In this document: positions 8,222 to 16,139 of the stretch, one piece after another
Layout: every line of letters starts with the position of its first letter
How positions within the stretch are numbered: the first letter of the stretch is position 1
Assembly: GCF_031082405.1 (NCBI RefSeq)
Contig: NZ_JAVHJU010000067.1
Location: 436,040-500,039 of the forward strand
From: Amycolatopsis sp. A133
GTDB taxonomy: Bacteria; Actinomycetota; Actinomycetes; Mycobacteriales; Pseudonocardiaceae
DNA: 64,000 nucleotides
Direction: 5' to 3'
Translations under genes and position numbers: made by a program
The notes under the pieces: generated by a model
The model's database searches: none
Told to the model about the DNA's origin: nothing
What the model saw: only the letters and a program-made list of their open reading frames with translations

Positions 8222-8836
8222 GTGAGCACACGGATACTCGTCGTCTACTACAGCTCCACCGGGAACACCGCCGCCCTCGCCGGATCGCTCGCCGCGGGAG
8301 CGCGCGAGACCGGCGCCGACGTGCGGGTGCGGACCGTGCCGGAAACCGTGCCCGCCGAAGCGATCGCGCAGAACCCGCGCTGGCAGGCCTGGGTCGACGC
8401 CGGCCCGCACCACGAGCCCGCCACGCTCGGTGACCTCGAGTGGGCCGACGGGCTCGCCGTCGGCAGCCCGACCCGGTTCGGCGGGCCCGCCGCCCAGCTC
8501 AAGTCCTATTTGGACAGCACGGGTGGCCTGTGGGCGCAGGGGAAGCTGGTGGACAAGGTCGCGACGTCGTTCACGACGGCGTCCACCGCGCACGGCGGGC
8601 TCGAGTCGACGCTGCTGGCCATCAACAACGTCTTCTACCACTGGGGCGCGATCGTCGTGCCGCTCGGCTACACCGACCCGCACCTGAAGGAATCCGGCAA
8701 CCCGTACGGCGGCTCGTTCGTGTCCCGCAAGTCGGCGGCGCCGGACGACGTCGCGCTCGACGCCCTGCGCCTGCAGGGACGGCGGCTGGCCACCGTCACC
8801 ACGCACGTCGCGACCGGCCTGAAGCGCGCCGAGTAA
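8222..8836 (+). CDS. wrbA: NAD(P)H:quinone oxidoreductase, WrbA family flavoprotein
   Basis: 204 residues with a flavodoxin-like fold. The FMN phosphate-binding loop is YYSSTGNTAALA near the N-terminus. GSPTRFGGPAAQLKSYLD and the late STAHGGLESTLLAINN segment are WrbA hallmarks. The enzyme carries out two-electron reduction of quinones in the cytoplasm, limiting semiquinone stress. Length fits the family (about 200). Starts with GTG behind a TAGAGT -10 box, apparently leaderless. The next gene has its own similar promoter, so this looks like a separate unit. Confidence 0.92.
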   Translation: MSTRILVVYYSSTGNTAALAGSLAAGARETGADVRVRTVPETVPAEAIAQNPRWQAWVDAGPHHEPATLGDLEWADGLAVGSPTRFGGPAAQLKSYLDSTGGLWAQGKLVDKVATSFTTASTAHGGLESTLLAINNVFYHWGAIVVPLGYTDPHLKESGNPYGGSFVSRKSAAPDDVALDALRLQGRRLATVTTHVATGLKRAE

Positions 8837-8872
8837 CCGGGAAAATCGTTTCGGCGGTGACGTCGGGACCTC

Positions 8873-8878
8873 TAGAGT
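8873..8878 (+). promoter_or_regulatory. -10 element TAGAGT of the EamA gene (leaderless)
   Basis: TAGAGT lies 7 bases before the GTG at 8886, with no ribosome binding site. It repeats the arrangement upstream of wrbA. Confidence 0.5.
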
Positions 8879-8885
8879 CGCGGCG

Positions 8886-9833
8886 GTGACCACCGAGCTG
8901 CCCGTCCTCGCGCCGCCCCGGGTCGCCCACCGCGGCCGCGGGACCACCCTCGTCCTGCTCGCCGCGCTGTTCTTCAGCACGTCGGGCACCCTGGGCAAGT
9001 CCGCGATGTCCGCCGGGTTCACCCCGCAGCAGGTGGCCGCGGCCCGGATCGCGCTGGCCGGCGCCGTGCTGCTCGCCGGGGTGGTGCTGGTGGCGCCGCG
9101 GAAGCTGCGGGTCCGGCGGACGGAGCTGCCGGTGCTGGTCGGTTACGGCCTGCTCGGCGTGGCCGGCGTGCAGCTGCTCTACTTCGTCGCTGCGGGCCGG
9201 ATCCCGGTCGGCATCGCGATCCTGCTGGAGTTCGTCTCGCCGGTGCTCATCGCGCTCTGGGTGCGGTTCGTGCGGCGGCACCGGCTGCCGCGGGCGGTGT
9301 GGGGCGGCATCGCGCTCGCCATGGTCGGGCTCGCACTGGTCGCCCAGGTCTGGGAAGGCGTCACGCTCGACGGGCTCGGCCTGCTGGCCGGCTTCGGCGC
9401 GGCGCTGTGCTCGGCGGGCTACTTCCTGCTCGGCGAACGCGCGGTGGCCGACATCGACCCGCTGGGCCTGGTCACCTGGGGCATGGTGATCGGCGCCGTC
9501 GCGATCTGCTTCGTCGCGCCGCCTTGGACGTGGCCGGTCGGCTTGCTCGGCGCGGAAGTCGAGTTCGGCGCCTGGCAGCCGCCGGTGTGGCTGCTGCTGA
9601 CCCTGCTGGTGCTGGTGGCGACGGTGCTGGCGTACGTCTGCGGCATTTCGGCCCTGCGGCACCTGCCGGCGTCGGTGGCCAGTGTGCTGGGGCTGGTCGA
9701 GCCGGTCATCACGACGGTCGCGGCGTGGGTGCTGCTCGGCGAGGAGCTCGCCTGGCCGCAGCTGCTGGGGTCGGCGATCCTGCTGGCCGGCGCGTACATC
9801 GTGCAGCGGAAGTCGGAGATCCTCACCGGCTGA
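8886..9833 (+). CDS. EamA/DMT-family transporter
   Basis: 315 residues with about ten hydrophobic helices in two EamA repeats (roughly 20-150 and 160-300), the drug/metabolite transporter pattern. Typical segments are LLAALFFSTSGTLGKSA in helix 1 and LRHLPASVASVLGLVEPVIT in the second repeat. Such proteins usually export amino acids, purines or drugs; the substrate is unknown. It lies between a quinone reductase and an amino-acid permease, which does not settle the role. Confidence 0.88.
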   Translation: MTTELPVLAPPRVAHRGRGTTLVLLAALFFSTSGTLGKSAMSAGFTPQQVAAARIALAGAVLLAGVVLVAPRKLRVRRTELPVLVGYGLLGVAGVQLLYFVAAGRIPVGIAILLEFVSPVLIALWVRFVRRHRLPRAVWGGIALAMVGLALVAQVWEGVTLDGLGLLAGFGAALCSAGYFLLGERAVADIDPLGLVTWGMVIGAVAICFVAPPWTWPVGLLGAEVEFGAWQPPVWLLLTLLVLVATVLAYVCGISALRHLPASVASVLGLVEPVITTVAAWVLLGEELAWPQLLGSAILLAGAYIVQRKSEILTG

Positions 9834-9900
9834 GCTTGCGCAAATCCTGCACCGGATCGGGTCCCGGTGCGAGAATTCTTGCTCACCCGGGAGGCGGCAC

Positions 9901-11277
9901 TTGGCGACAAAATCCGGGCTGCGGCCCGATCTGCGGCAGCGGCACGTCCGGATGATCGCCCTCGGCGGCATCATCGGCGCGAGCCTGTTCATCGGCAGCG
10001 GCGCGGTGATCCACACCGTCGGCCCGGCCGCTGTGCTCTCCTACGCCGTCGGCGGGCTGCTCGTCGTACTGGTGATGCGGATGCTCGGCGAAATGGCGAC
10101 GGCCGCGCCGGCGCTGGGCTCGTTCATGGAGTACGCGCGGGACTCGCTCGGCGGCTGGGCGGGCTTCACCATCGGCTGGCTGTACTGGTACTTCTGGGTC
10201 GGCGTGGTCGCGTTCGAGGCCGTGGCGGGCGCGAAGATCCTGCAGGGCTGGATCCCCGGCGTGCCGCAGTGGGTGTTCTCGCTGGGGCTGATGCTGCTGC
10301 TGACGGCGACGAACCTGGCGTCGGCGCGGTCGTTCGGCGAGACGGAGTTCTGGCTGGCGTCGATCAAGGTCGCCACCATCGTGGTGTTCCTGGTGCTCGG
10401 GGCGCTGTTCGTGCTCGGGCTCTGGCCGGACGCGCACTTCTCGGTCGGCAACATCGGGCTCGACGGCTTCGTCGTGAACGGGCCGTTTTCGGTGGTGCAC
10501 GGCGTGGTCATCGTGATCTTTTCGTACTTCGGCGCGGAGATCGTCACGATCGCGGCGGCGGAGTCCGACCAGCCGGAGACGGCGGTCCGGAAGGCGACGT
10601 CGACGATCGTCTGGCGCGTGATCGTGTTCTACGTCGGCTCGGTGGCGCTGCTGGTGATGATCACGCCGTGGCGCGAAATCCCGAGCGAGACGAGCCCGTT
10701 CGCGGCGGCGTTCGGCCGCTTCGGCGTCCCGGCGGCGTCGACGATCGTGTCGGCGGTGGTGCTGACGGCGGCGCTGTCGGTGCTGAATTCGGGGCTGTAC
10801 ACGGCATCGCGGATGCTGTTCGCCCTGCGGCGCCACGGGTGGGCACCGGCGTGGGTGTCGCACACGAACGCGCGGGGCGTGCCGTGGAAGGCGATCCTGG
10901 CGTCGACGTCGGTCGGGTACCTGGCGGTGCTGATGAGCTACGTGTCCCCGGACAAGATCTTCTACTTCATCATCAATTCGGCGGGCGCGGTGGCGCTGTT
11001 CGTGTACGCCATCATCTGCGGCTCGCAGCTGCGGATGCGCCGTTCTCTCGAAGCTTCGGCGCCGGAGAAGCTGAAGCTCCGGATGTGGGGATACCCGTGG
11101 CTGAGCTGGGTGACGCTGGTCCTGACGCTGGTGGTGGTGGCATCGATGCTGTTCGTCGACGAGGACACCCGGGCGCAGTTGTACCTGAGTTTGATCAGCC
11201 TGGCGGTGATTCTGGCGGTCTACGCCCTCATCCGCCGCCGATCCAGCCGTGCGCCGACGGGCATCACACGTGATTGA
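9901..11277 (+). CDS. Amino-acid permease (APC superfamily, AAT/GABA-permease type)
   Basis: 458 residues with about 12 membrane helices. The family signature MIALGGIIGASLFIGSG is in helix 1. The start is the TTG at 9901: a GGGAGG ribosome binding site at 9889-9894 is correctly spaced, whereas upstream in-frame codons read into unrelated sequence. It should import an amino acid by proton symport; GABA, proline or D-amino acids are plausible but not distinguishable. The last residues GITRD and the TGA stop come from the first unit of a 21-bp repeat array beginning at 11260. Confidence 0.9.
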   Translation: MATKSGLRPDLRQRHVRMIALGGIIGASLFIGSGAVIHTVGPAAVLSYAVGGLLVVLVMRMLGEMATAAPALGSFMEYARDSLGGWAGFTIGWLYWYFWVGVVAFEAVAGAKILQGWIPGVPQWVFSLGLMLLLTATNLASARSFGETEFWLASIKVATIVVFLVLGALFVLGLWPDAHFSVGNIGLDGFVVNGPFSVVHGVVIVIFSYFGAEIVTIAAAESDQPETAVRKATSTIVWRVIVFYVGSVALLVMITPWREIPSETSPFAAAFGRFGVPAASTIVSAVVLTAALSVLNSGLYTASRMLFALRRHGWAPAWVSHTNARGVPWKAILASTSVGYLAVLMSYVSPDKIFYFIINSAGAVALFVYAIICGSQLRMRRSLEASAPEKLKLRMWGYPWLSWVTLVLTLVVVASMLFVDEDTRAQLYLSLISLAVILAVYALIRRRSSRAPTGITRD

Positions 11278-11423
11278 AGAGGCATCTCGCGTGATTGGCG
11301 GGGCATCTCGCGTGATTGGCGGGGCATCTCGCGTGATTGAAGGGGCATCGCGGTGATGCCCCGCTGATCACGCGTGATGCCCTTGGAGACACGCGTGATG
11401 CCCCTCTGGACACGCGTGATGCC
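11260..11423. repeat. 21-bp-period tandem/inverted repeat array
   Basis: Five direct units beginning GGCATC start at 11260, 11281, 11302, 11323 and 11344, exactly 21 bases apart (consensus GGCATCTCGCGTGATTG). Four inverted units ending GATGCC follow at 11355, 11376, 11397 and 11418, again 21 bases apart. The two halves can pair into one long hairpin. The first unit encodes the end of the permease. The array separates two convergent genes, so it may end transcription from both sides. A shorter relative is at 37091-37153. Confidence 0.85.
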
Positions 11424-11438
11424 CGGCGGGGCTCGTCG

Positions 11439-13082
11439 CTAGCCGCCGGCTATTCGGGACAGGGCTGCGAAAAAGACGTCTGTGATCTTGGCCGGGTCCG
11501 GGGCCACGAAGGCCTGGCCTCCCGTTGCCGCGGTCAGCTGGGTCAGTTCGGCCTTGTCCGCGTCCGGGCCGATGCCCACGCCGATCAACGGGATCGGGCG
11601 GCGGGGGTCCTGCAGCTTCGCCAGCTCGGCCAGCAACTCCGGGCGGGACACGCTGTGCGCGTCCTCGTTGCGGCCGTCCGTCATCACGATCACCAGGTTC
11701 AACCGGCCCGGCTCCCACTCCCGGCGCGCCGTGCGGTACGTGTCCAAGACGCTGTCATACAGCCCGGTTCCGCCGTCCGGGGTGGCTTTCACCTGGGCCA
11801 GCCGGTCCAGTGCGCCGCCCGCCAGGTGCTGGGCCACCGGGGCCATCGGCAGCAGCTCGCGGTAGTCCTTGTCGCCGTCGAGGCGGGTCGAGAACGTCAG
11901 CATGCGCAGCTGGGTCGCCGGCTTGAACAGGTGCATCGCCTTCGCCGCCGCCTGCATCGTCACCTGCATGCGGTCCAGCCCGGTTCCCGGGACCTGGGCG
12001 TTCATCGACCCCGAGACGTCGATCAGCACCTGCACCCGAGCGCTGAGGTTGATGCCGGCCCACTGGTTGAGCAGCTCGTCGACGGCGGCCGCGGGTGGGA
12101 GGTTCGCGACGCGGATGCCCGGCGGTGACACCCTCGGGTCGTCGGCGTGGTCCCTCAGCGCCTGGCCGCCCGCCGCGCGCAGGCCCGTCTTCGCGATCGC
12201 CTCCGCTCCCGCGTCGCCGAGGACCGCGTCGCGCAGGGCGCGGACGATCGGGCGCTGCTGCGGTGTGATCCCGCCCAGCTCGGCGAACGGGTAGTCCAGG
12301 GTGGGCACGGCCGTCGAATAGACGGCCACGAGCGGCGACTTCGGGTCCTCGATGTTGTGGCGCAGCAGGGCGTTCTCCGACGCCGGGAACGCCGTCACCG
12401 CGGCCGTGCCGCCGCCGTCGCTCGAGCCCGGCAGCCGTGCGATCAAGTCCGTCTCCGCGCCGAGCGTGTTGGCCGAGAACCGCCGCAGCAACGCCACGTA
12501 CGCGGCCGACGGCTCGGGCGCCGCCTTGACGCTCTCGCGCAGCCCGAGCAGCGCCGTCACGCCGACCGGGTCGCGGGCCGGGTCGGGCATGCCCGGGATG
12601 ACACCCGGTGCGGCCAGCGCCTCCGCCCACGTCGGCGCGTGATCGGGCCAGCCGAGGCCCTTGGCGACGTCCGCGGCGACCGCGAGCACCACCGGCGAGC
12701 TCGCCACCGAAGCCCCGGTCTCCGGGACGTCGGCGGCGCCGAGCTGGTGGGCGCGGCGCAGCGCGAGCGTGGAATCCGGCACCCAGACCTGCGGCCGCGG
12801 GCTGCCGTCGGACAGGGCGAGCCGCTCGGCCACCTGCGTCGCTTCCCGCGTCTGGATCTCGATGCTGCCGCACCGCAGGTCGAGGTCGTGGACGACGAGC
12901 GACAACGCGGGCGCGATGTCGGCGGACGCGGTGACGAGGACCTTCGCGGGCTGCTCGCACGACGGCCGGGACCGCACGGTCGTCACGGTCACCCAAGCCG
13001 CGGCACCGAGGACGAGCACCAGGCCGGTCGCCAGGGCGGGCACGAGCAGCCGGCGTCGTCTGCCGTCCGAATGACGTCCCAT
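11439..13082 (-). CDS. Membrane-anchored substrate-binding/VWA domain fusion protein
   Basis: 547 residues. A basic N-terminus and one membrane helix (about 12-32) place the rest outside the cell. Residues about 45-310 resemble an extracellular solute-binding protein (VTASADIAPAL; QVWVPDSTLAL). The C-terminal part is a von Willebrand A domain with an intact metal-dependent adhesion site: D355-V-S357-G-S359, T439 and D469. The combination suggests a metal-dependent adhesion or protein-assembly factor, but no ligand can be named. The gene appears to be on its own. Function is unknown. Confidence 0.85.
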   Translation of the reverse strand: MGRHSDGRRRRLLVPALATGLVLVLGAAAWVTVTTVRSRPSCEQPAKVLVTASADIAPALSLVVHDLDLRCGSIEIQTREATQVAERLALSDGSPRPQVWVPDSTLALRRAHQLGAADVPETGASVASSPVVLAVAADVAKGLGWPDHAPTWAEALAAPGVIPGMPDPARDPVGVTALLGLRESVKAAPEPSAAYVALLRRFSANTLGAETDLIARLPGSSDGGGTAAVTAFPASENALLRHNIEDPKSPLVAVYSTAVPTLDYPFAELGGITPQQRPIVRALRDAVLGDAGAEAIAKTGLRAAGGQALRDHADDPRVSPPGIRVANLPPAAAVDELLNQWAGINLSARVQVLIDVSGSMNAQVPGTGLDRMQVTMQAAAKAMHLFKPATQLRMLTFSTRLDGDKDYRELLPMAPVAQHLAGGALDRLAQVKATPDGGTGLYDSVLDTYRTARREWEPGRLNLVIVMTDGRNEDAHSVSRPELLAELAKLQDPRRPIPLIGVGIGPDADKAELTQLTAATGGQAFVAPDPAKITDVFFAALSRIAGG

Positions 13083-13173
13083 CGGCGCGGCCTCTCTGCG
13101 CGAGGCGGGGTGGGATCAAGGCTATCCCGCGGCGAACCGGCGGTTCGTGGTCCAGACGGACTAACGCCTTGCT

Positions 13174-13264
13174 CAAGCGCCCCAATGTGGCGTTCGGTGC
13201 GTCTGACGCACCGAACGCCACATTGGGTGCGTCAGACGCAACCAACGCCACATTGGGGCGCTTG
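13174..13264. repeat. Three-arm AATGTGGCGTT intergenic repeat
   Basis: One forward copy (CCCCAATGTGGCGTTCGGTG) is followed by two inverted copies ending CCACATTGGG. The forward arm pairs perfectly over 22 bases with the first inverted copy. Alternatively, with outer arms CAAGCGCCCC/GGGGCGCTTG, it pairs with the second. It lies after the rnj stop and before the VWA gene. The same plus-minus-minus layout recurs at 50249-50335. Confidence 0.85.
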
Positions 13265-13278
13265 GGGCAGGGTGGGGG

Positions 13279-14976
13279 CTAGACCGGGATGACCGTCGGG
13301 ACGATCATCGGGCGGCGGCGGTACGTGTCGGCCACCCAGCGGCCCACCACCCGGCGGACCGCCTGCGCGATCCGGTGCGTGTCGGTGATGCCTTCGGCCT
13401 CCGTGCGCGCCAGCTCCATCTCCACCAGCGGCACGACGGCGGCGAGCGCCTTCGGGTCGTCGGAGAAGCCGCGGCCGGACACCGACGGGCTGCTGACCGG
13501 ACGGCCGGTGCTGGAGTCCACCGCGACGCTGATCGAGATGAACCCGCCCTCGCCGAGAACCAGGCGGTCGGACAGGGTCGACTCGCCGACGTCGCCGACC
13601 GACAGGCCGTCGACGTAGACGTGGCCCACCTCGACGCGGCCGGTGCGGGACGCCTTGCCGTCGACCAGGTCGACGACCACGCCGTCTTCGGCGATGACCA
13701 CGTTCTCCGGGGCGACGCCGGTGCGGATGGCCAGCTCGCCGTTCGCGCGCAGGTGCTTCCACTCGCCGTGCACCGGCATGACGTTGCTCGGCCGCACCGC
13801 GTTGTACAGGTAGAGCAGCTCACCCGCCGACGCGTGCCCGGACACGTGCACCTTGGCGTTGCCCTGGTGGACGACGTTCGCGCCGAGCCGGGTCAGGCCG
13901 TTGACCACGCCGAACACCGCGGTCTCGTTGCCCGGGATCATCGAGCTGGCCAGCACGATGGTGTCGCCCGCGCGGATCGAGATCTGCCGGTGCTCGCCGC
14001 GCGCCATCCGCGACAGCGCCGAGAGCGGCTCGCCCTGCGAACCCGTCGAGACGAACAGGACCTTGCTCTCCGGCAGGGTGCTCGCCTGGTCGAGGTCGAC
14101 GAGCAGGCCGTCCGGCACGTTGAGCAGGCCGAGGTCGGTCGCGATCCCCATGTTCCGGACCATCGACCGGCCGACGAACGCGATCCGGCGGCCGTGCCGG
14201 TGGGCCGCGTCGAGCACCTGCTGGACGCGGTGCACGTGGCTGGCGAAGCAGGCCACGATCACGCGCTGGTCGACCTTGCGGATGACGTCGTCGAGGACCG
14301 GGCCGATGTCGCGCTCGGGCATGACGAACCCGGGGACCTCGGCGTTGGTCGAGTCGACGCAGAACAGGTCGACACCCTCGTCGCCGAGCCGGGAGAAGCC
14401 GGCCAGGTCGGTGAGGCGCCCGTCCAGCGGCAGCTGGTCGAGCTTGATGTCGCCGGTGTGCAGGACCACGCCCGCCGGGGTGCGGATGGCGACCGCCAGC
14501 GCGTCCGGGATGGAGTGGTTGACCGCGAAGAACTCGAGGTTGAACACGCCGACGTCGCGGCGCTCGCCCTCGCGGACCTCGATCAGCTTCGGCCGCTGCC
14601 GGTGCTCCTTGGCCTTGGCCGCGAGCAGCGCGTTGGTGAACTTCGACCCGTAGATCGGCAGGTCCGGCCGCAGGCGCAGGAGGAACGGGACGGCACCGAT
14701 GTGGTCCTCGTGCCCGTGGGTGAGCACCAGCCCTTCGATGTCGTCGAGGCGGTCCTCGATCGCGCGGAAGTCGGGCAGGATCAGGTCGACGCCGGGCTGG
14801 TCGTCCTCGGGGAAGAGCACCCCGCAGTCGACGATGAGCAGCCGTCCGCCGAATTCGAAGACGGTCATGTTGCGCCCGACTTCGCCGATTCCACCCAGCG
14901 CGACGACGCGCAGGGCTCCTTCGGGCAGTACGGGCGGGGCGTTGGTGGGGCCGGGGCCGACGAGAAGTGAGCTCAC
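13279..14976 (-). CDS. rnj: Ribonuclease J
   Basis: 565 residues, the usual length. The metallo-beta-lactamase fold carries the zinc motif HGHEDH at 87-92, then the beta-CASP domain (STGSQGEPLSALSRMA) and the RNase J C-terminal domain. It acts as a 5'-3' exonuclease and endonuclease in mRNA decay and rRNA maturation. The GTG start overlaps the dapA stop by 4 bases, and the dapA-rnj pairing is conserved in actinobacteria. Confidence 0.96.
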   Translation of the reverse strand: MSSLLVGPGPTNAPPVLPEGALRVVALGGIGEVGRNMTVFEFGGRLLIVDCGVLFPEDDQPGVDLILPDFRAIEDRLDDIEGLVLTHGHEDHIGAVPFLLRLRPDLPIYGSKFTNALLAAKAKEHRQRPKLIEVREGERRDVGVFNLEFFAVNHSIPDALAVAIRTPAGVVLHTGDIKLDQLPLDGRLTDLAGFSRLGDEGVDLFCVDSTNAEVPGFVMPERDIGPVLDDVIRKVDQRVIVACFASHVHRVQQVLDAAHRHGRRIAFVGRSMVRNMGIATDLGLLNVPDGLLVDLDQASTLPESKVLFVSTGSQGEPLSALSRMARGEHRQISIRAGDTIVLASSMIPGNETAVFGVVNGLTRLGANVVHQGNAKVHVSGHASAGELLYLYNAVRPSNVMPVHGEWKHLRANGELAIRTGVAPENVVIAEDGVVVDLVDGKASRTGRVEVGHVYVDGLSVGDVGESTLSDRLVLGEGGFISISVAVDSSTGRPVSSPSVSGRGFSDDPKALAAVVPLVEMELARTEAEGITDTHRIAQAVRRVVGRWVADTYRRRPMIVPTVIPV

Positions 14977-16049
14977 CGAGGCAGGGTCCCAACGCTGGTG
15001 TGCGAGGTCGGCGCGATGTAGGCCGCTCGCGAATCTGCTTGTGCCACCCGCTCACCATGCCAGTCCTGGGCCGCCGTGTCGCCCAGCGGCACGCCGCCCT
15101 GGGCAAGATCGGCGGCGATCAAGGCCGTCTGCTCGGCGCTCGGGGCGACGATCGGCAGCCGCGGTTCGCCGATGTCGAAGCCGCGCAGCCGCAGCGCCGC
15201 CTTGCTGAAGGCGACCCCGCCGACCCGCGACATCGCGCGCAGCACCGGCAGCATGGCGCGGTGGTTGGTGCGCGCGGTGGACGTGTCGCCGTTCTCGTAG
15301 GCGTCGATCATCGCGCGGATCCGGCCCGCGACGACGTGACCGATCACACTCACCACGCCGACGCCGCCGACCGAGATCCACGGCAGGTTCAGGCCGTCGT
15401 CACCGGAGTAGTAGGCGAGGTGGGTGTTGGCGATCACCTCGGAGCCGGCGATCAGGTCGCCCTTGGCGTCCTTGACCGCGACGATCCGCGGGTGCTCGGC
15501 CAGCCGCAGCAGCGTGTCGACCTCGATCGGGACGACCGAGCGCGGCGGGATGTCGTAGAGCAGCACGGGCAGCCCGCTGCTGTCGGCGACGGTGGTGAAG
15601 TGCGCGTACAGCCCGGCCTGGCTGGGCCGCGAGTAGTACGGAGTGACGACCAGCAGGCCGTGCGCCCCGGCCGCTTCGGCCTGCTTCGCCTGCTCGACGC
15701 TGTGCGCGGTGTTGTTGGTGCCCGCGCCGGCCACGACGGTCGCGCGGTCGCCGACGGCCTCGACCACGGCGCGGATGAGCTCCTGCTTCTCCGCGTCGCT
15801 CGTGGTCGGGCTCTCGCCGGTGGTGCCGTTGACCACGAGGCCGTCGTTCCCCAGCTCCACGAGGTGCTCGGCCAGCTCCTGCGCCCGCTTGAGGTCCAGT
15901 GCGCCGTCGGCGTCGAACGGGGTGGCCATCGCGGTGAGCACGCGCCCGAACGGCCGTCCGGGCGCTGCTGCAACAACCGGAGCTTCGCTCCGGGCCGGGG
16001 GCTCCGCCACCCGGTCCCCCGAACTGCCTGTGGTAGGTGGGTTGGACAT
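14973..16049 (-). CDS. dapA: 4-hydroxy-tetrahydrodipicolinate synthase
   Basis: 358 residues, longer than the usual 290-305. It condenses pyruvate with aspartate semialdehyde, the first committed step to lysine and diaminopimelate. The GTTGES loop (75-80), catalytic Tyr165 and Schiff-base Lys193 (AVKDAKGD) are present. The N-terminal tail before GRVLTAMATPF (36-46) contains RVAEPPARSEA (13-23), encoded by the same two-hairpin element found inside cinA. About 35 extra residues follow the barrel at the C-terminus. A TACCGT -10 box 6 bases before the ATG suggests a leaderless transcript. It is followed by rnj with a 4-base overlap. Confidence 0.94.
   Translation of the reverse strand: MSNPPTTGSSGDRVAEPPARSEAPVVAAAPGRPFGRVLTAMATPFDADGALDLKRAQELAEHLVELGNDGLVVNGTTGESPTTSDAEKQELIRAVVEAVGDRATVVAGAGTNNTAHSVEQAKQAEAAGAHGLLVVTPYYSRPSQAGLYAHFTTVADSSGLPVLLYDIPPRSVVPIEVDTLLRLAEHPRIVAVKDAKGDLIAGSEVIANTHLAYYSGDDGLNLPWISVGGVGVVSVIGHVVAGRIRAMIDAYENGDTSTARTNHRAMLPVLRAMSRVGGVAFSKAALRLRGFDIGEPRLPIVAPSAEQTALIAADLAQGGVPLGDTAAQDWHGERVAQADSRAAYIAPTSHTSVGTLPR
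15973..16024. repeat. Two-hairpin repeat element inside dapA
   Basis: Second copy of the element at 487-538. The TTC-loop stem here is CGGAGC/GCTCCG. Two adjacent base pairs differ from the cinA copy and both are compensated, so the fold is preserved. Read in the same frame as in cinA (RVAEPPARSEA). Confidence 0.75.
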
Positions 16050-16055
16050 GGGGAG

Positions 16056-16061
16056 ACGGTA
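16056..16061 (-). promoter_or_regulatory. -10 element TACCGT of dapA (leaderless)
   Basis: On the minus strand TACCGT is followed by CTCCCC and the dapA ATG, giving a start site at or within a base or two of the codon. No ribosome binding site is visible. Confidence 0.5.
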
Positions 16062-16139
16062 CCTCGCCGGTCCGACGAAAACCGCGCCGACCTGGTCACC
16101 AGGAGGATTTCCCGGGACCGGCCGTTCGTCGCGGAACTT

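Noticed and set aside
11260..11423. CRISPR array
   Set aside because: Units are 21 bp with no variable spacers, half are inverted, and no cas genes are present.
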